Assembly: GCA_039888615.1 (NCBI GenBank)
Contig: JBDQQS010000009.1
Strand: one strand, 5' to 3'
DNA: 64,000 bases
Source of the DNA: Flavimaribacter sp039888615
GTDB lineage: Bacteria; Pseudomonadota; Alphaproteobacteria; Rhizobiales; Rhizobiaceae
Shown: positions 60,763 to 64,000 of the stretch, piece after piece
Layout of the letters: the number at the start of each line of letters is the position of its first letter
Position numbering within the stretch: position 1 is the stretch's first letter
Notes under the pieces: generated by a model
What the model was told of the DNA's origin: nothing
What the model saw: only the letters and a program-made list of their open reading frames with translations
Database searches by the model: none
Program-made: the position numbers and the translations under genes

Positions 60763-61605
60763 ATGCGTTTCGAGGGTACTGACGCTTATGTCGCGGAGAA
60801 AGATCTGACGGTCGCCGTCAATGCGTCGATCACGCTGGAGCGGCCGCTACTGGTCAAGGGTGAGCCCGGAACCGGCAAGACCGAACTCGCGAAGCAGGTT
60901 GCGGCGGCGCTGGATCTGAACTTGCTGGAATGGCACGTCAAATCCACCACCAAGGCGCAGCAGGGTCTCTACGAATATGACGCGGTTTCCCGGTTGCGCG
61001 ACAGCCAGCTCGGCGACGAGCGCTTCAATGACGTGCGCAACTATATTCGCAAGGGCAAGCTGTGGGAGGCTTTCACCGCCGAAAACCGCGTGGTGCTTCT
61101 GATCGACGAGATAGACAAGGCGGATATCGAGTTTCCGAACGATCTGCTTCAGGAACTCGACAAGATGGAGTTCTATGTCTACGAGACGGGCGAGACGGTG
61201 CGCGCAAAACAGAGGCCGATCGTCATAATAACCTCGAACAATGAGAAGGAATTGCCGGACGCCTTTCTGAGGCGCTGTTTCTTCCATTATATCAAATTCC
61301 CGGAAGCCGAGACGCTGATGCAGATCGTCGATGTCCACTATCCCGGCATCAAGCAGGATCTCGTGCGCGCGGCGCTCACCCAGTTCTACGAGATTCGCGA
61401 GGTCGCCGGCCTGAAGAAGAAGCCATCGACATCCGAAGCGCTGGACTGGATTCGCCTGCTGGTTTCCGACGACGTTTCGCCCGCCGATCTCCGGGGAAAC
61501 GCTACGAATGCCTTGCCGAAACTGCACGGAGCGCTCCTCAAGAACGAACAGGACGTTCATCTGTTCGAGCGACTGGCTTTCATGGCGCGGAGAAACGGCG
61601 GCTAG
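60763..61605 (+). CDS. MoxR-type AAA+ ATPase
   Basis: 280-residue MoxR ATPase: Walker A GEPGTGKTE (near residue 34), Walker B VVLLIDEIDKAD, sensor IVIITSNNEKELPDAFLRR and a C-terminal lid domain. MoxR proteins act as chaperones with VWA partners in maturation of metal- or cofactor-containing complexes. The expected partner, a VWA/CoxE-like protein, is two genes downstream, with metAA between. ATG 60763 follows 118 bases of leader in which only short dyads are seen. Confidence 0.92.
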   Translation: MRFEGTDAYVAEKDLTVAVNASITLERPLLVKGEPGTGKTELAKQVAAALDLNLLEWHVKSTTKAQQGLYEYDAVSRLRDSQLGDERFNDVRNYIRKGKLWEAFTAENRVVLLIDEIDKADIEFPNDLLQELDKMEFYVYETGETVRAKQRPIVIITSNNEKELPDAFLRRCFFHYIKFPEAETLMQIVDVHYPGIKQDLVRAALTQFYEIREVAGLKKKPSTSEALDWIRLLVSDDVSPADLRGNATNALPKLHGALLKNEQDVHLFERLAFMARRNGG

Positions 61606-61651
61606 CATAGCCGATTTGCCGCAAATCCGTTCCTGCTAATCGAGACGACCG

Positions 61652-62575
61652 ATGCCTATCAAGATTCCCGACCTGTTGCCTGCGCGCCAGACCCTCGAAG
61701 CAGAGGGTGTGAGGGTGATGACCGAAACCGCCGCTATCCGCCAGGATATCCGGCCGCTGCAGATCGGCTTGCTCAATCTTATGCCCAACAAGATCCGCAC
61801 CGAGTTGCAGATGGCGCGTCTCCTCGGCGCGACGCCGCTGCAGGTCGAGCTTAGCCTGGTGCGCATTGGCCAGCATATGCCGAAGAATACGCCTGAAGAG
61901 CATCTGCTTGCTTTCTACAACACATGGGAGGAAGTGCGCGATCGCAAGTTCGACGGGTTTATCATCACAGGTGCGCCGATCGAACTGCTGGATTTCAAGG
62001 AGGTGTCGTACTGGCCAGAGATGGAGCAGATCTTCGACTGGACAGTCACCAATGTGCATTCGACGCTGAATGTCTGCTGGGGCGGAATGGCGGCGATCCA
62101 TCACTTCCATCGCGTGCCGAAATACACGCTGTCGGAAAAGGCCTTCGGGGTTTATCGTCACCAGAACCTCAACCGCGCATCGCCCTATCTCAACGGTTTT
62201 TCCGACGATTTCCAGATACCGGTTTCACGTTGGACCGAGATCCGGGAGGACGACATCGACCCGGCGCGCGGACTGGAAATTCTAATGAAGTCGGACGAGA
62301 CGGGCGTCTGCATGATACACGAGCAGATGTGCAACCGGCTTTATATATTCAATCACATCGAATATGATTCCTTCTCGCTCAAGGAGGAATACGAGCGGGA
62401 CGTGTGTCAGGGCAAGTCGATCCACATTCCGCACAATTATTTTCCCGCTGACGACCCGTCGCGGGAACCACTTAACCGTTGGCGCAGCCACGCCCATCTA
62501 CTGTTCGGAAACTGGATCAATACGATCTACCAGACCACCACCTTCGATATCGGGCAGATCGGCGAAAACAGGTAG
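61652..62575 (+). CDS. metAA: Homoserine O-acetyltransferase (MetA family)
   Basis: Activates homoserine in methionine synthesis, 307 residues. Catalytic Cys142 (NVCWGGMAAIHHF), His235 and Glu237 (FNHIEY) are in place. Residue 111 is Glu (TGAPIELLDF), the position at which Glu is reported to favour acetyl-CoA and Gly succinyl-CoA, so acetyl transfer is predicted despite the succinyltransferase label often given. ATG 61652, 46 bases after the MoxR stop. The leader is too short for a SAM-II riboswitch, which many alphaproteobacterial metA genes carry. Confidence 0.93.
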   Translation: MPIKIPDLLPARQTLEAEGVRVMTETAAIRQDIRPLQIGLLNLMPNKIRTELQMARLLGATPLQVELSLVRIGQHMPKNTPEEHLLAFYNTWEEVRDRKFDGFIITGAPIELLDFKEVSYWPEMEQIFDWTVTNVHSTLNVCWGGMAAIHHFHRVPKYTLSEKAFGVYRHQNLNRASPYLNGFSDDFQIPVSRWTEIREDDIDPARGLEILMKSDETGVCMIHEQMCNRLYIFNHIEYDSFSLKEEYERDVCQGKSIHIPHNYFPADDPSREPLNRWRSHAHLLFGNWINTIYQTTTFDIGQIGENR

Positions 62576-62583
62576 TCGGCAGC

Positions 62584-63768
62584 ATGTTCATACCGTTCTT
62601 CCTGGAACTCAAAGCTGCAAAGGTGCCGGTTTCCCTGCGCGAGTACCTGACGCTACTTGAAGCCATGAAAGAACAGGTGGTCGATTTCGATGTCGAGGGT
62701 TTCTATTTCCTCGCGCGCGCTGCGCTGATCAAGGACGAACGCTATATCGACCGCTTCGATCGTGTATTCGCGCACGCCTTCAAGGGGCTCGAGGCGGTTT
62801 CCGGCGAGCCCGGCGCGCAAGTCACCGAAATTCCCGAGGAATGGCTGCGCAAGCTTGCCGAGAAGCATCTGACCGACGAGGAGAAGGCGCTGGTCGAAAG
62901 TCTCGGCGGTTTCGACAAGCTCATGGAAACCCTGCGGAAGCGGCTGGAAGAGCAGCAGGGTCGCCACCAGGGCGGCAACAAATGGATCGGGACCGCCGGA
63001 ACGTCTCCCTTTGGCGCCTATGGCTATAATCCGGAAGGCGTTCGGATCGGCCAGAAGGAAAGCCGCAACCGGCGGGCCGTGAAGGTCTGGGACAAGCGCG
63101 AATTCAAGAATTTCGACGATTCGGTCGAACTCGGCACACGCAATATCAAGGTGGCGCTCAAGCGACTGCGACGCTGGGTGCGGCAAGGCGCCGACGAGGA
63201 GTTCGATCTTGGCGGCACGATCCGCTCCACCGCCGAGCATGGCTATCTGGATGTCAAGACGCGGCCGGAACGGCGCAACGCGATCAAACTGCTGATGTTC
63301 TTCGACGTCGGCGGCTCGATGGACGGCCATATCAAGGTCGTGGAAGAATTGTTCTCGGCCGTGCGCGGCGAGTTCAAGCACATGGAATATTACTATTTCC
63401 ACAATTGCCTCTATGAAGGCGTGTGGAAGGACAATCGCCGCAGACATCAGGAAGTCTTGCCGACCTACGATGTGATCCGAACCTTCGGTCCTGACTATCG
63501 GGTGATATTTGTCGGAGACGCCTCGATGAGCCCGTACGAGATTGTTTACCCGGGCGGCTCCGTTGAGCACTGGAACGAGGAATCGGGTCAGGTCTGGCTC
63601 ACGCGAATGCTCAATCATTTCCCGAAGACCGTGTGGATCAATCCGGTCGTCGAAAAATACTGGCGTCATGCCCATTCCATTGGTCTCGTGCGCGAGATAT
63701 TTGCTGACCGCATGTATCCGCTGACCCTGGCCGGTCTGGAACGGGCGACGCGCGAGCTTTCACGCTGA
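62584..63768 (+). CDS. VWA / CoxE-like domain protein
   Basis: 394 residues. N-terminal helical part, then a CoxE/VWA-like domain whose metal-site motif is DVGGSM (Asp241) with Gly where the classical MIDAS DxSxS has its first Ser; the rest of the domain (GHIKVVEELFSAVRGEFKH, VGDASMSPYEI) is intact. Such proteins are encoded with MoxR ATPases. ATG 62584, 8 bases after metAA; an upstream in-frame extension overlapping metAA is rejected. A role in complex maturation together with the MoxR protein is inferred from family pairs. Confidence 0.88.
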   Translation: MFIPFFLELKAAKVPVSLREYLTLLEAMKEQVVDFDVEGFYFLARAALIKDERYIDRFDRVFAHAFKGLEAVSGEPGAQVTEIPEEWLRKLAEKHLTDEEKALVESLGGFDKLMETLRKRLEEQQGRHQGGNKWIGTAGTSPFGAYGYNPEGVRIGQKESRNRRAVKVWDKREFKNFDDSVELGTRNIKVALKRLRRWVRQGADEEFDLGGTIRSTAEHGYLDVKTRPERRNAIKLLMFFDVGGSMDGHIKVVEELFSAVRGEFKHMEYYYFHNCLYEGVWKDNRRRHQEVLPTYDVIRTFGPDYRVIFVGDASMSPYEIVYPGGSVEHWNEESGQVWLTRMLNHFPKTVWINPVVEKYWRHAHSIGLVREIFADRMYPLTLAGLERATRELSR

Positions 63769-63815
63769 TTCACAACTAAACCGGAACGCCGGTCGGCAGG
63801 CTGGAGGCGCAACCC

Positions 63816-64000
63816 ATGCAGGAAATCTTCGGCCACGCGCCAAATGGCGAGACGGTTCACCGTTATACGCTCAGCGGTGGAGGACTGACAGCGAGGATCA
63901 TGACATGGGGCGCGGCGGTTCAGGATTTGCGGCTCAACGGGCACGCGCCTGCGCTGGTGCTCGGTTTCGAGCGTTTCGACGACTATCTTTCATATTCTCC
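63816..64000 (+). CDS. galM: Aldose 1-epimerase, 5' end only
   Basis: Frame from ATG 63816 (GGAGG eight bases upstream) to the end of the window, about 61 residues. The N-terminus MQEIFGHAPNGETVHRYTL, then TARIMTWGAAVQDLRL and LVLGFERFDDYLSYS match the start of GalM mutarotases. The catalytic His and Glu lie beyond the window. Confidence 0.85.
   Translation, partial: MQEIFGHAPNGETVHRYTLSGGGLTARIMTWGAAVQDLRLNGHAPALVLGFERFDDYLSYS

Noticed and set aside
61606..61651. SAM-II riboswitch before metAA
   Set aside because: Only 46 bases separate the genes, and no SAM-II sequence is present.

Overview
The window looks like an ordinary, densely coded chromosomal segment of an alphaproteobacterium of the Rhizobiales (Hyphomicrobiales). 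The evidence is the set and order of genes: the cobST cobaltochelatase pair followed by a phytase-like periplasmic protein; xerD-accA next to aroK-aroB-corC; mtgA and rpmF; phaR divergent from phaAB; the run SUV3-like helicase, S4 protein, fdxA, carD and rpoH2; and SD-led GTG/TTG starts in GC-rich DNA. I cannot name a genus from sequence alone. No rRNA, tRNA, CRISPR array, insertion sequence, prophage or genomic island was seen.

Layout. 2-3166: 3' part of pyruvate carboxylase. 3177-7264 (minus): DUF3302 membrane protein, HlyD-type adaptor, NodT-type outer-membrane lipoprotein and a diacylglycerol-kinase-like lipid kinase. 7418-10619: ackA, and a LysR regulator divergent from an atypical SDR/epimerase. 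10730-13751: isoprenoid genes ispG and ispA, then mtgA. 13823-16132: 2H-phosphoesterase-like protein, GST, rpmF with a strong terminator, small membrane protein. 16138-19699: M20 amidohydrolase, D,D-carboxypeptidase, CobW/COG0523 GTPase. 19706-23535 (minus): a tiny membrane protein of 48 codons, xerD, accA, YafK-like L,D-transpeptidase, TusA-like protein. 23723-27172: aroK, aroB, CorC-like protein, BolA. 27173-31823: J-domain protein, cobS, cobT, phytase-like protein. 31833-37201: queuosine-precursor transporter, rpmB, DMT exporter, gloB, methyltransferase, FHA-like/trypsin-like protease. 37212-37380: two adjacent related palindromic elements. 37416-42302: MFS transporter, small conserved protein, phaR, phaA-phaB. 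42303-42946: a non-coding region rich in GANTC and TTAAC motifs. 42947-50553: helicase, S4 protein, fdxA, carD, rpoH2, M48 protease. 50698-54960: thiBPQ thiamine importer under a TPP riboswitch, divergent from thiamine pyrophosphokinase. 54967-63768: ABC-F ATPase, a methionine synthase split into two coupled genes, MoxR ATPase, metAA, VWA protein. 63816-end: 5' end of an aldose 1-epimerase.

How genes work together. thiBPQ imports thiamine and ThiN converts it to the ligand that closes the riboswitch. CobS and CobT belong to the aerobic cobaltochelatase, whose product feeds the B12-dependent methionine synthase at 56941-60644; MetAA makes the activated homoserine upstream of it, with Glu111 predicting acetyl-CoA use. 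phaA-phaB make hydroxybutyryl-CoA for polyhydroxybutyrate, with PhaR divergent across a likely operator. Pyruvate carboxylase, acetate kinase and AccA sit around the same acetyl-CoA/oxaloacetate node. MtgA, the D,D-carboxypeptidase and the YafK-like enzyme act on peptidoglycan.

No clearly new multi-gene system is visible. The items most worth a second look are the split MetH with a foldable leader, the paired palindromic elements at 37212-37380, the GANTC/TTAAC-rich region before the helicase, metAA lying between a MoxR ATPase and its VWA partner, and a 48-codon membrane protein easily missed by gene finders.
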